From: JAJDXO01 sp965221855
GTDB taxonomy: Bacteria; Pseudomonadota; Alphaproteobacteria; Rhodospirillales; UBA2165
Reading direction: 5' to 3'
Length of the DNA: 64,000 nucleotides
Assembly (NCBI GenBank): GCA_965221855.1
Contig: CBDCSV010000002.1
Span: 62,001 to 126,000, forward strand
Positions 17,855 to 26,565 of the stretch are shown here, in pieces (the stretch's first letter is position 1; each line of letters opens with the position of its first letter). The notes below the pieces were generated by a model. It was not told the DNA's origin. It was given only the letters and a program-made list of their open reading frames with translations, and searched no databases. The translations under genes and the position numbers were made by a program.

Positions 17855-18298
17855 ATGAGCGACAGTGACTCCCGGGACGTCGACCGCGGCGAAATTCTGC
17901 GGATGGCGGTTGAAGTGGTCTCGTCCTACGTCGGCCGCAATCAGATCGCCGGGGACAAAATTCCCGAACTCATCAACACGGTTTACGGTTCGATGGCGGG
18001 TCTGGCGAACTCGGACCGCCACGAGGACCAGGAAGTCTCCAAGCCCGCGGTCGCCGTACGGCGCTCGATCACGCCCGACTACATCATATGCCTGGAAGAC
18101 GGCAAAAAGCTGAAGATGCTCAAACGGCACCTCCGGACCACATACGGAATGACCCCTGAGGAATATCGGGCCAAATGGAAGCTGCCGCACGATTACCCGA
18201 TGGTCGCGCCCAACTATGCCAAGCAGCGTTCGGAGTTCGCCAAGAACATCGGTCTCGGCAGTAAATCCGGCCGTCCCAAATCCCGAAAAAGCGCGTAG
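17855..18298 (+). CDS. MucR/Ros family transcriptional regulator lacking canonical zinc ligands
   Basis: A 147-residue regulator. ATG 17855 follows GGAG; an upstream ATG at 17831 has no clear site. The C-terminal half matches the Ros/MucR fold: SITPDYIICLEDGKKLKML, then KRHLRTTYGM, TPEEYRAKWKLP, DYPMVAPNYA and KNIGLG. Canonical Ros uses Cys-x2-Cys and two His; here the second Cys is Asp (CLED) and the last His position is Tyr (TTYGM). Zinc-free members are known in Mesorhizobium and still bind DNA. It sits 61 bp upstream of the liv genes and inside the ISAs1 bracket, so it may regulate them. Confidence 0.85.
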   Translation: MSDSDSRDVDRGEILRMAVEVVSSYVGRNQIAGDKIPELINTVYGSMAGLANSDRHEDQEVSKPAVAVRRSITPDYIICLEDGKKLKMLKRHLRTTYGMTPEEYRAKWKLPHDYPMVAPNYAKQRSEFAKNIGLGSKSGRPKSRKSA

Positions 18299-18359
18299 AG
18301 CGAACCCGTGCTAAGGTGATGGTCCGGTTGTCGGGCTAATTTCCGCGGGGCATGTATTC

Positions 18360-19133
18360 GTGAGTATCGAGGTTCGCGACATCACCAAGACCTTCGGCGG
18401 CCTCACCGCGCTTCGCGATTGCTCCCTTACCGTTGAACCCGGGACCATCACCGGCCTGATCGGACCCAACGGGGCCGGCAAGACCACCTTGTTCAATATC
18501 GTCGCGGGCGCGTTCAAACCCGACTCCGGACAAGTGCTGTTCGAGGGCGCCGATATCACCGGCCTTGGGACCCACCGGCTGTTCCGCCGGGGTATCGTCC
18601 GCACGTTTCAGGTTCCCAATGAATTCTCGCGCATGACCGTCCGGGAGAACCTGATGGTGGTTCCGCCCGGTCAGATGGGCGAGAGCCTCGCGGCCGCCTG
18701 GTTCAGCCGGCGCGCGGTGCGGCGGCAGGAAGAGGAAATCGCCGCCAAGGTCGAGGACGTCCTGGCGTTTCTCAATCTGGACCATGTCGGATCGGAACTC
18801 GCGGGCGGTCTTTCCGGCGGCCAGAAAAAGCTGCTGGAGCTCGGCCGCACCATGATGACCGATGCCAAAATGGTGCTTCTCGACGAGCCCGGCGCCGGGG
18901 TCAACCGCTCGCTGCTGGCGCACCTGACCGAGGCCATCGAACGTCTGAAGGAGGAACGCGGCTACACCTTCTGCATCATCGAGCACGACATGGATCTGGT
19001 CGAGCGCCTCTGCTATCCGGTCATCGCCATGGTTCGGGGCGAGATTCTGGCATCCGGCGCCATGGCGGACATCCGTTCCAATCAGGCGGTGGTCGAAGCC
19101 TATTTCGGAAACGCCAAAGCGGGCGGCCGATGA
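18360..19133 (+). CDS. livG: Branched-chain-type amino acid ABC transporter ATPase LivG
   Basis: Cytoplasmic ATPase of 257 residues starting with GTG at 18360. Walker A is GPNGAGKT (35-42). The LivG-specific helical insert follows, with 'GIVRTFQVPNEFSRMTVREN', then signature LSGGQKK, Walker B VLLDEPGAGV and the switch CIIEHDMDLV. The C-terminal 'VVEAYFGNA' is typical of LivG. Its stop overlaps livF (ATGA). The set handles branched-chain amino acids, amides, urea or similar ligands; the binding protein alone would tell which. Confidence 0.94.
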   Translation: MSIEVRDITKTFGGLTALRDCSLTVEPGTITGLIGPNGAGKTTLFNIVAGAFKPDSGQVLFEGADITGLGTHRLFRRGIVRTFQVPNEFSRMTVRENLMVVPPGQMGESLAAAWFSRRAVRRQEEEIAAKVEDVLAFLNLDHVGSELAGGLSGGQKKLLELGRTMMTDAKMVLLDEPGAGVNRSLLAHLTEAIERLKEERGYTFCIIEHDMDLVERLCYPVIAMVRGEILASGAMADIRSNQAVVEAYFGNAKAGGR

Positions 19134-19837
19134 CGGTTGTCCTGGAGGTTGCCGATGTCCGCGGCGGCTATGGCGGCGCCGACATTCTCAACGGAACCCA
19201 TCTCACGCTCGACGAAGGGGAAATCGTCGTCATCATCGGACCGAACGGGGCCGGTAAATCCACCCTCATGAAAGCCGTCTTCGGGCTGGCCACGATCCGG
19301 TCCGGCAGCGTCTCCTTTTTCGGCCGGACCATCACCGGCATGCGGGCCGACCAGGTCGCCAAGCTGGGAATGAGCTACGTGCCTCAGGAGCGCAACGTAT
19401 TCGCCTCCCTGACGGTAAACGAGAACCTGGAGATGGGCGCGTATCTCCGGGACGACGATTTCGGACCTCAGATCGAACGAATCTACGAGCTTTTCCCGCC
19501 CCTCAAGGAACGCCGCCGGCAACAGGCCGGCACGCTGTCGGGCGGCGAACGGCAGATGCTCGCCATGGGCCGGGCGCTGATGCTCGATCCGAAACTCCTG
19601 CTGTTGGACGAACCGACGGCGGCGCTGTCTCCCCGCTATGCCGCCGAGACCTTCGAGCGGATCAGGGAAATCAACGCTCTCGGCATCACTATCCTGATGG
19701 TCGAGCAGAACGCCCGTCAGGCGTTGGAGCATGCCGATCGCGGCGTCGTGCTGGTGATGGGCGAAAACCGGTTCGAGGCGCCGGGACCCGAACTCCTGGC
19801 CAACCGGGAGGTGGCCGAAATGTATTTGGGGGGGTGA
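19130..19837 (+). CDS. livF: Branched-chain-type amino acid ABC transporter ATPase LivF
   Basis: Second ATPase, 235 residues. Walker A is GPNGAGKST (37-45), the Q-loop region is 'SYVPQERNVFASLTVNENLE', the signature LSGGERQML and Walker B LLLDEPTAAL follow. The protein ends VAEMYLGG, the diagnostic LivF tail. It starts within the livG stop codon and is followed by livH after 6 bp. Confidence 0.95.
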   Translation: MTVVLEVADVRGGYGGADILNGTHLTLDEGEIVVIIGPNGAGKSTLMKAVFGLATIRSGSVSFFGRTITGMRADQVAKLGMSYVPQERNVFASLTVNENLEMGAYLRDDDFGPQIERIYELFPPLKERRRQQAGTLSGGERQMLAMGRALMLDPKLLLLDEPTAALSPRYAAETFERIREINALGITILMVEQNARQALEHADRGVVLVMGENRFEAPGPELLANREVAEMYLGG

Positions 19838-19843
19838 GCGAAA

Positions 19844-20704
19844 TTGACCGATCTCCTTCAGCTCCTGGTCTTCGGGATCGTCTTCGGCAGTATCCTGACC
19901 CTCGGCGCCATCGGCGTGTCGTTGATCTTCGGGATTCTCCGGTTCGCTCATTTCGCGCACGGCGACATGATGACGGTCGGCGCCTACTTCGCCCTGGTTT
20001 TCGTCGTGCAGGCGGGCTGGCCCATCTACATGGCGCTGCCGGCGGCGATGGCGGGCGCGGCAATCCTCGCGATCCTGATCGACCAGTCCGTCTACCGGCG
20101 ATTACGGCGCACGGCTCCGGTGATCCTGCTGATTTCGTCATTCGGCATGGCGCTGCTGCTCCGCGCCGCGGCGCAGCTCATCTGGGGCACGGACAACCAG
20201 GTCTACCAGCCGGGCATCAACGTGCCTTACGTGGTCTTCGATATCCGCATCAAGCCGGACCATCTGGTGATCGTCGGCGCCTCCGTCATCCTGGTGTTCG
20301 CGTTCCATCTGTTCCTCAAGATGACGCGCATGGGCAAGGCCATGCGGGCGATGAGCGACAACGTCGATCTCGCACGGGTCAGCGGCATCGACAGCGAGCG
20401 GGTGGTGATCTGGACCTGGGTCATCGGCGGTGCGCTGGCCGCGGCGGCGGGCGTTCTGCTGGCGCTCGATACGCGGCTCAATCCACAGCTTGGCTGGAAC
20501 GTCCTGCTCCCCATCTTCGCGGCGACCATCGTCGGCGGCATCGGCCGGGTCTACGGCGCGATCGCCGGCGGCATGTTCATCGGCATCGCGACCGAACTCT
20601 CCACGGCGGTCCTCCTGCCGGCCTATAAGCCGGCGGTGGCGTTCACCCTGATGGTGTTGGTGCTGATTTTGCGGCCCCAGGGATTGGTGCGGGGCATGAA
20701 CTGA
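19844..20704 (+). CDS. livH: Branched-chain-type amino acid ABC permease LivH
   Basis: Inner-membrane permease of 286 residues. The likely start is TTG at 19844, next to a G-rich site in the livF stop region; no ATG fits as well, so translation may be relatively weak. Multiple hydrophobic helices are present, and LivH-type text such as 'LTLGAIGVSLIFGILRFAHF', 'HGDMMTVGAYFAL' and the late 'GGIGRVYGAIAGGMFIGI' confirms the family. Its stop overlaps the livM start. Confidence 0.93.
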   Translation: MTDLLQLLVFGIVFGSILTLGAIGVSLIFGILRFAHFAHGDMMTVGAYFALVFVVQAGWPIYMALPAAMAGAAILAILIDQSVYRRLRRTAPVILLISSFGMALLLRAAAQLIWGTDNQVYQPGINVPYVVFDIRIKPDHLVIVGASVILVFAFHLFLKMTRMGKAMRAMSDNVDLARVSGIDSERVVIWTWVIGGALAAAAGVLLALDTRLNPQLGWNVLLPIFAATIVGGIGRVYGAIAGGMFIGIATELSTAVLLPAYKPAVAFTLMVLVLILRPQGLVRGMN

Positions 20705-21639
20705 TGGAACTCGGCGGTATCATCGAGTACGGCTTGTTTTTCCTGAGTTTCGTCGGGATCTACGCCCTTCTCAGCCTCGGGCTCAACCTGCAATGGGGCC
20801 TGACGGGTCAGTTCAATATCGGCATCGCCGGCTTTTTCGCCGTCGGCGCCTATACCAGCGCCATCCTGACCACGGCGCCGAGTCCCCATCATCTCGGCGG
20901 CTTCGGCATGCCCCTGATCGTCGGGCTCATCATCGCCATGGCGTTGGCCGGGTTGGTCGCCGTGCTGGTGGGGCTGCTGACGGTCCGGCTCAGAACCGAC
21001 TATCTGGCCATCGCCACCATCGGCATCGCCGAGATCATCCGCCTAGTGCTGAAAAACGAGGAATGGCTGACCAACGGGGTCCGGGGAATCCCCGGAATCC
21101 CCCGACCCTTCGCCGAGACCCTCGGGCAGAGCGATGGGGTGTTCCTGCTGGTCACCGTGGCGCTGATCCTGATGGTCTACCTCGCCCTCGAGGCGGCGCG
21201 GCGGTCCCCGTGGGGGCGCGTGTTGCGGGCCATCCGCGAGAACGAGGACGGCGTTCGGGCGGCCGGCAAACACATCGAGCGGTTCCGCCTCGAGGCGTTC
21301 GTCGTCGGTTCCATGATCATGGGCCTTGGGGGCGCCCTTTTCGCGCACTTCGTCGGCTTCATCAGTCCCGAGGCCTTCACCCCGGAATTCGCGACCTTCC
21401 TCGTCTGGGTGATGCTGATCGCCGGCGGCAGCGGCAACAACAAGGGCGCGGTGCTCGGGGCATTGATCATCTGGCTGGTCTGGACCGGCACCGAGTTCCT
21501 CACCAGCATGGCGCCGCCCGAATACGTGACCCAGGCCGGCGCCCTCAGGCTCCTGATGATCGGGATATTGGTGCAGGTGATCCTGCTGGTCCGGCCGGAC
21601 GGCCTGTTGCCCGAAGAGACCGCCGACCGCACAAAATAA
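20704..21639 (+). CDS. livM: Branched-chain-type amino acid ABC permease LivM
   Basis: Second permease, 311 residues, with the LivM hallmarks 'LGLNLQWGLTGQFNIGIAGF', 'FAVGAYTSAIL', 'TDYLAIATIGIAEIIR' and the C-terminal 'GGSGNNKGAVLGALIIW'. The start codon overlaps the livH stop. A strong hairpin follows at once, so the operon livGFHM ends here. The matching binding protein gene faces it on the other strand. Confidence 0.94.
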   Translation: MELGGIIEYGLFFLSFVGIYALLSLGLNLQWGLTGQFNIGIAGFFAVGAYTSAILTTAPSPHHLGGFGMPLIVGLIIAMALAGLVAVLVGLLTVRLRTDYLAIATIGIAEIIRLVLKNEEWLTNGVRGIPGIPRPFAETLGQSDGVFLLVTVALILMVYLALEAARRSPWGRVLRAIRENEDGVRAAGKHIERFRLEAFVVGSMIMGLGGALFAHFVGFISPEAFTPEFATFLVWVMLIAGGSGNNKGAVLGALIIWLVWTGTEFLTSMAPPEYVTQAGALRLLMIGILVQVILLVRPDGLLPEETADRTK

Positions 21640-21666
21640 AAGCGGTCCGCCGAAGCGGACCGCTTT
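21639..21666. terminator. Bidirectional terminator between livM and the binding protein gene
   Basis: A perfect 12-bp stem AAAGCGGTCCGC/GCGGACCGCTTT around a CGAA tetraloop. It starts at the last base of livM. A/T runs at both stem ends allow it to work for both convergent transcripts. Confidence 0.85.
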
Positions 21667-21686
21667 CGTTATTCGCCCGTCACGGA

Positions 21687-22892
21687 TTATTTGGGCTCGA
21701 ACACCTTCTTCGTGACGATCTTGCCGCCTTCGATCTCCCAGTGGCCGTAGGTGCCGGCAACATCGCCGTTCTTGTCGATGTTCTGGGGTCCGGAGGCGCC
21801 GACATAGTCGATATCCTGGCCCGCCTTGATGGCCTTCACCGCCTCGGCGAACTGACCCGGGCCCACCTTCTTGCCGGGCGGGTTGGCGACCGAGCGCAGC
21901 GCATCGCGGATCGCCTTGGGGTCGTTCGAGCCCGCCTTGACGGCCGCGAGACCGGCAAGGATCGTGGCGTCATATGCGCTGTCGATGAACGGTCGCGGCG
22001 GCAGTTCTCCGTACTTCTTCTCGTACAATTTCCGGAAGTTGTCCTGGGCCGCGCTTTTGGATTCCGGCGCGGTGGCGTAGGAGCCGTTCAGGAACCGGGC
22101 GCCGATCGCCTCGATCATCTTCTCGTGCTTCATCCCGTCGGTAAAGACGAACTTGTCGAAGAAGCCGCCTTCGAGGCTCTGCTTGAGGATCGGAATGCCG
22201 TCTTCGGGATAGGCGATCAACAGCAGGCGTTCCGGCTTGCCCTTCGCCGCTTTTTGAAGTTCGCCCCGGTAGGATGCCTGTTTCTCCTCGTAGCCGATGG
22301 ACGCGGCCACCTTGCCCTTGAAGTTCTTCGAGAAAGCCTCGGCCAGGCCTTTGCCGTAGTCATTGTTGACGTAGATGATGCTGACCGATTTCAAGTTCTT
22401 CTTGGCCGCCACCTGGGCCAGCGCGATGCCCTGCACGGCGTCCGTCGGAACGGTCCGGAACAGGAAGTCGTTATCGGCCAGGCCGGTGATGACCGGCGAC
22501 GTGGAGGCGCTCGATATTTGGGTCACACCCGACTTGCTGGTGACCGAACTGGCGATCGGAATGGTGACGCCGCTGGACAATGCGCCGATGACCGCCTGGA
22601 CCTTGTCCACGGACACCAATCGCTTGGCCGCGTCGACGCCGGCCTGCGGCGAGGTTTGGGTATCGCCGACGCTGAGCGCCACCTTGCCGCCATTGACGCC
22701 GCCAGCGGCATTCATTTCGTCAACGGCCAGTTTGACGCCGTTGAGCGAGGCCCCGCCATAGGCCTGCAGGCCGCCGGTCATGGGCATGAGCGCGCCCAGT
22801 TTCAGGCCCTCGGCCTGAGCCTGGGTTGCCGGTCCGGCAGCCACCGCAACGGCGACCAACGCGATACCGGCCATGCGTGAAATTTGAACCAT
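21687..22892 (-). CDS. ABC transporter substrate-binding protein, LivJ/LivK type
   Basis: Periplasmic binding protein of 401 residues. The ATG at 22892 follows GGAGG-type sequence; an upstream start at 22919 is less likely. Residues 1-26 form a signal peptide ending near AQA. The mature protein has the type I periplasmic fold marks: 'LKLGALMPMTGGLQAYG', 'VNGGKVALSVGDTQTSP' and 'SIIYVNNDYGKGLAE'. It is convergent with livGFHM, an arrangement sometimes seen for amide or amino-acid importers, and shares the hairpin between them. An ISAs1 copy lies 70 bp upstream of its start, so its promoter may have been altered. Confidence 0.92.
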   Translation of the reverse strand: MVQISRMAGIALVAVAVAAGPATQAQAEGLKLGALMPMTGGLQAYGGASLNGVKLAVDEMNAAGGVNGGKVALSVGDTQTSPQAGVDAAKRLVSVDKVQAVIGALSSGVTIPIASSVTSKSGVTQISSASTSPVITGLADNDFLFRTVPTDAVQGIALAQVAAKKNLKSVSIIYVNNDYGKGLAEAFSKNFKGKVAASIGYEEKQASYRGELQKAAKGKPERLLLIAYPEDGIPILKQSLEGGFFDKFVFTDGMKHEKMIEAIGARFLNGSYATAPESKSAAQDNFRKLYEKKYGELPPRPFIDSAYDATILAGLAAVKAGSNDPKAIRDALRSVANPPGKKVGPGQFAEAVKAIKAGQDIDYVGASGPQNIDKNGDVAGTYGHWEIEGGKIVTKKVFEPK

Positions 22893-22962
22893 GTTCCCTC
22901 CTAACGATTCATGGGTCATGACGAAAAAACTCTACTCGGGGAGTGAACGGGGTGCAACGCCC

Positions 22963-24177
22963 CAGGGCAATCGCATTAGCCTATTTCGGCGATGAGTTTT
23001 CGGAGGAAGTTGTCGCTCCACCCGGCGCGATTGAACTTGAGACGGTTTGATCCCTTGTCCTTGTTGCGTTTGATGACGTTGAGGGCGAGGCGTCTGAGGA
23101 GAGCGAGGTTTTCCGGGGCGTTGTCCTTGCGGGCTCGGGCCTGATCTTCGTCCATGACCACATCGAGCACCCAATGGAGTTGGTTCTCGATCCCCCAGTG
23201 TCCGCGGACGAGGCGGTTCAGTTCGTCGGCGGTGAGCGGCCAGGAGGCGATGAAGTAGCGCACCGCTGTCGTGGCCCGGCCGTCGGTCTCGCGGCTGGAG
23301 GTGACCTTGCCGACAGCGGCCAGGGCCGGCCACCGGTGGGCTTCGGCGAGCCAGTCCATATCGTGCAGCACCTCGGCGCGGCGGGTTTCGATGCGGCCGT
23401 GGCCGGCGTCCACCGTCTGGTCCACGCCGTCGGCGGGCGCCTGGGGATCGTCCAGCAGCAGTTTGACGTCGGCGAGAAGGTCGGGCTGGTTGGCCTTCAG
23501 CGCCATCAGGTAATCGGCGCCGGCCTCGTGGATGTCGCGGGCCGTGCCGCTCTGGCAGTGCATGGCGTCCATGGTCATCACCGCGCCTTCGAGGCTGAGC
23601 AGCTTGAGCAAGGCCGGCACGGCGGTGATCTCGTTGCTCGCGCCCACGTTCATCTGGCCTAGAACCAGCCGCTGATCGGCGGCCCAGGCGCTGACCAGGT
23701 GGAGCGGCGAGGTTCCGGAGGCCCGATCGAAGGAGCGCCTCAGGCTCTTGCCATCAATCGCAACAACCTCCGCCCGGGCGGTCGCGAAATCGGACATGAA
23801 GCGCTGGAAGGCGGCATGAAAGGCCCGCGGGTCCAACAACCGGAACAGCCGCGAGAAGGTGTCGTGGCTGGGCGGGCCAGCGGGCAGGGTCAGGAACTCG
23901 CGCAGCACCTCTTCCTTGGCCTCGGCGAAGTCCGCCATGTCAACGCACGACGTGCTTCCACACAGCGCCGCGCACAGCGCCATGAACAGCATCTCAAGAA
24001 GATCATGACGCAACGCGTTGCCCGTGCGCGGATCATCAAGACCCGAAAAACTCTCCCGAAATCTCTCCACCGAAACCTCCATCAAACGTCAAAGAAGCTC
24101 CAGCAGCAGCGATACTCATTTCCATTCCGTTTACGAAGCCATTCCGTTCACGAACCAAATCAAATGCGATTGCCCTG
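22963..24177 (-). mobile_element. ISAs1-family insertion sequence, copy B
   Basis: A 1215-bp element with the same CAGGGCAATCGCATT ends and the same orientation as copy A. Flanks are ...GCAACGCC and CCAGTATG..., with no duplication. The outer flanks of the A-B pair also lack a shared repeat, so a simple composite transposon is not supported by target duplications. Confidence 0.95.
22976..24082 (-). CDS. ISAs1 family transposase (copy B)
   Basis: Identical 368-residue protein to copy A, with the same DDE motifs (VAIDGKSLR, MTMDAMHCQ, WGIENQLHW). The intact frame suggests either recent transposition or gene conversion between copies. Confidence 0.96.
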   Translation of the reverse strand: MEVSVERFRESFSGLDDPRTGNALRHDLLEMLFMALCAALCGSTSCVDMADFAEAKEEVLREFLTLPAGPPSHDTFSRLFRLLDPRAFHAAFQRFMSDFATARAEVVAIDGKSLRRSFDRASGTSPLHLVSAWAADQRLVLGQMNVGASNEITAVPALLKLLSLEGAVMTMDAMHCQSGTARDIHEAGADYLMALKANQPDLLADVKLLLDDPQAPADGVDQTVDAGHGRIETRRAEVLHDMDWLAEAHRWPALAAVGKVTSSRETDGRATTAVRYFIASWPLTADELNRLVRGHWGIENQLHWVLDVVMDEDQARARKDNAPENLALLRRLALNVIKRNKDKGSNRLKFNRAGWSDNFLRKLIAEIG

Positions 24178-24312
24178 CCAGTATGGCGTTGATCCGGAAT
24201 CCTGTATGTTCTATCTTTGTTCCTGATTGGCAATTGTCCCGCCGCAGGCCCGACCGGGAAAATTATCTGGCGGCCATGTCGGGAATCTGATCAAAGGAAC
24301 CTGGAGGGGGCC

Positions 24313-25323
24313 ATGGACGCAGTCTCGAACATCCTACCCGCCGTCAGCAATGAAAGCTCGGACCCGACCACCGCCGCGGGCACGCCGGAACTGCCCGAGA
24401 AGGACAATCACCCGGGTGCGCCGGAGTTGCTCCGAAGGGCGAACGAGTTTTACCGGAATGCGGCGTGGCCCAGCCCCTATGATCAGACTTCCCACAGTAT
24501 CAACGTAGGCGATGCCCGCGACCTGTCCGGCATAGCAGACGAGTCGGTGCATCTGGTCGTCACCTCTCCGCCATATTTCGATTTGAAGGAATATGCCTCC
24601 GACGCCGGGGGCAAGCAGTTGGGCCGGTATTCGGACTACGAGGAATTCCTGAATGAACTGGACCGTGTTTGGAGTGAATGCAGGCGCGTGCTGGTGCCCG
24701 GGGGACGGATATGCTGCGTGATCGGGGACATTCTCATTCCCCGCAGAATAGACGGGAGGCACCGCGTGCTCCCGCTGCCCGCCGACATACAGGTGCGAAG
24801 CCGGAAACTGGGCCTCGACAATTTGACGCCAATTCTCTGGTTCAAGATCGGCAATCGAACCAATGAGGCTGGAGGGGGATCGAGCGGATACTACGGCAAG
24901 CCGTATCAGCCGGGCGCCATTATCAAGAATGACCACGAGCATATACTGTTGTTGCGGAAACCCGGCGGATACCGAAACACCCCGATGATCCAAAAAGCCC
25001 TTTCGATGCTGCAAAAGTCCGAGGTCGACGCATGGATGCGGCCGGTATGGCGCGACATCAAGGGCGCGAGCCTCCGGAATGGACACCCTGCGCCATACCC
25101 GGCGGAATTGGCCGAGCGCCTGGTCAGGATGTTCAGTTTCGCCGGAGACGTCGTGCTGGATCCGTTTGCCGGTTCCGGCTCCACGGCCGTCGGCGCCATG
25201 CGAGCCGGGAGAAACTCCGTTTCGATCGAGATCGAACAAGAGTATGTGGAGCGCGCTCGCGGGAGGATAACCGCCGAAGCCGGACAGTTGCGGTTCTCCG
25301 GGTCGACGCCTGTGGTCGTTTAG
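24313..25323 (+). CDS. DNA methyltransferase, beta-class amino-methyltransferase (likely N4-cytosine)
   Basis: A 336-residue site-specific DNA methyltransferase that would protect host DNA from the nuclease encoded next. ATG 24313 follows GGAGGGGG. Motif IV is TSPPYFD (84-90) and comes before motif I DPFAGSGST (283-291), the beta-class order. The TSPPY form is most common in N4-cytosine enzymes, though adenine modification is possible. The C-terminal 'NSVSIEIEQEYVERA' is motif II. The intervening 180 residues hold the target-recognition region. Its stop is 14 bp before the endonuclease gene. Confidence 0.9.
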   Translation: MDAVSNILPAVSNESSDPTTAAGTPELPEKDNHPGAPELLRRANEFYRNAAWPSPYDQTSHSINVGDARDLSGIADESVHLVVTSPPYFDLKEYASDAGGKQLGRYSDYEEFLNELDRVWSECRRVLVPGGRICCVIGDILIPRRIDGRHRVLPLPADIQVRSRKLGLDNLTPILWFKIGNRTNEAGGGSSGYYGKPYQPGAIIKNDHEHILLLRKPGGYRNTPMIQKALSMLQKSEVDAWMRPVWRDIKGASLRNGHPAPYPAELAERLVRMFSFAGDVVLDPFAGSGSTAVGAMRAGRNSVSIEIEQEYVERARGRITAEAGQLRFSGSTPVVV

Positions 25324-25337
25324 CATCGGCGCGGACC

Positions 25338-26117
25338 ATGGAATCCGAACTGGTCGAGCACATTTCCGCGGAGGGTTATCATCCGCGCACTTCACGACAC
25401 AGTGACTTTCAGTCACGGATCATCATCAGGGACCTCGTCCGGCATTGCCCGCTGATCGCCGAGCGTGCGGCGGCGGGCGAGATCGTCGCAAATCTCAGAC
25501 ATCACCAACAAGTCGGCTTCGCCGATTGGGTTATCGATATCGCAATCGGGACTTCATCCACCGGGGCCGGGATTCCGGACCTCACGGATCAAGCATCGGC
25601 CGGCCAAATCGGAATGGCGCCTCCCGTAATGATCGAGATCGCCATCGAGCTCAAATCCATCTGGACCGAACACGGAAAAGCCCGCCTGAATCGTTTGCGT
25701 GACTTCAACTCGTTTCACGGCTACGCCCACGAGTACAGCCCCAAGACGGTCGCCGGAGCCTATCTGGTGGTCAACAGTTCCGAGATATTCTGGTCGCCTC
25801 TGCGAGCACAGGACGACATCACCGAACATAATTCCAAGAGCAAGACGGCCCGCCAGATTGCCCGCGAAACGGTGGACAAGTTCCGTTCGATCAATCTGCG
25901 AAATTCGGAAAGCGATGCCGGAGGGATCGAAGCACTCGGGATCACGGTGATCGAACATGACAACCTGATCAGGAACCCGAATTTCGAGGTGCTCGGAGAT
26001 TTGCACAAGCCCACCCGGATCGCGCCGTCTCCCCCAAGCGTGCCGATTGGGGACCCGTTGCACTACGAGTCGATGATCCAACGGATTTGCGCTCAGTACA
26101 CCGAGAGATTTTCGTAG
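25338..26117 (+). CDS. Putative type II restriction endonuclease
   Basis: A 259-residue protein placed directly after the methyltransferase, the usual layout of a type II system. A PD-(D/E)xK-like core is visible: acidic Asp67 in WVIDIAIG, then Glu104 and Lys106 in IAIELKS, separated by a loop. The 'NRLRDFNSFHGYAHEY' region that follows may form part of the DNA-binding part. I do not recognise the specificity. The nuclease call rests on the motif and on gene context, not on a recognised full-length family. Confidence 0.75.
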   Translation: MESELVEHISAEGYHPRTSRHSDFQSRIIIRDLVRHCPLIAERAAAGEIVANLRHHQQVGFADWVIDIAIGTSSTGAGIPDLTDQASAGQIGMAPPVMIEIAIELKSIWTEHGKARLNRLRDFNSFHGYAHEYSPKTVAGAYLVVNSSEIFWSPLRAQDDITEHNSKSKTARQIARETVDKFRSINLRNSESDAGGIEALGITVIEHDNLIRNPNFEVLGDLHKPTRIAPSPPSVPIGDPLHYESMIQRICAQYTERFS

Positions 26118-26139
26118 GCGCTGCGGAAACTTGCGGAAC

Positions 26140-26168
26140 AAAAAAGCCCCGGCAGCGATGCCGGGGCT
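26140..26168 (-). terminator. Terminator of the 48-residue gene
   Basis: Perfect 9-bp stem AGCCCCGGC/GCCGGGGCT with a 6-nt loop. On the minus strand it is followed by a T6 run. It lies just past the stop of the small gene and 22 bp beyond the endonuclease stop, so it may also slow plus-strand transcripts. Confidence 0.8.
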
Positions 26169-26182
26169 CTCCTGGGACTGCG

Positions 26183-26329
26183 CTACTTCCCGCGCGGGCC
26201 CTTTTTCTCGTCCTGGCTAAGCACCGAGGCCGCGAGCGTTTTTACCTCTTCGGCGGTCGGCTTCTTGCCACCCAGGACTTTGCCGGCGATGGACGAAGCC
26301 TTGTCGCCGGACTGCTTGCGCGTACCCAT
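26183..26329 (-). CDS. Small basic protein, 48 residues, unknown
   Basis: A short gene supported by a strong site GGAGGGG before ATG, a proper stop and its own terminator. The protein starts MGTRKQSGDKASSIAGKV and ends SQDEKKGPRGK. It is rich in Lys and Ala/Ser with no membrane segment. The pattern 'VKTLAASVLSQ' is reminiscent of small conserved proteins often found near mobile or phage-like DNA, but I do not assign a function. It lies between the restriction pair and the DUF5343 gene, on the opposite strand to the former. Confidence 0.65.
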   Translation of the reverse strand: MGTRKQSGDKASSIAGKVLGGKKPTAEEVKTLAASVLSQDEKKGPRGK

Positions 26330-26534
26330 TGGGGCCCCTCCGCTTGCTGTCGATTGTGTGTTTGTGTTACGAAATGCCCGCCGAGTGATCGCGCATCTCG
26401 CAACGTCACCCGGCGGGGCTTAACTGATTAAGCCTCTAAAACCATAGGATTCGCCGTCCTTGCGGCCCCCTTTGGTTTGAGTTCTGGCACCGCGAAGCTG
26501 CTAGGCATTAATCGCGGTGACACTCGATGTTCCG

Positions 26535-26565
26535 AACGGCGGACGATTAATCATCGTCCGCCGTT
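26535..26565 (-). terminator. Terminator overlapping the DUF5343 gene end
   Basis: Stem of 13 bp AACGGCGGACGAT/ATCGTCCGCCGTT around the 5-nt loop TAATC. The TAA stop codon of the minus-strand gene lies at the arm-loop border. On the minus strand there is only a short downstream T/A content, so strength is uncertain. The gap 26330-26534 holds no gene that I can support. Confidence 0.55.

Noticed and set aside
20793..22880. A 695-codon plus-strand frame across livM and the facing binding protein gene
   Set aside because: It reads livM out of frame and then runs antisense through the binding protein gene, across a strong terminator.
16362..24177. A true composite transposon made of the two ISAs1 copies
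   Set aside because: The outer flanks show no shared target duplication, so the idea is kept only as a possibility in the findings.
26087..26431. A 114-codon plus-strand frame over the small gene after the endonuclease
   Set aside because: It is antisense to the 48-residue gene, which has a better ribosome site, a terminator and a sensible protein composition.
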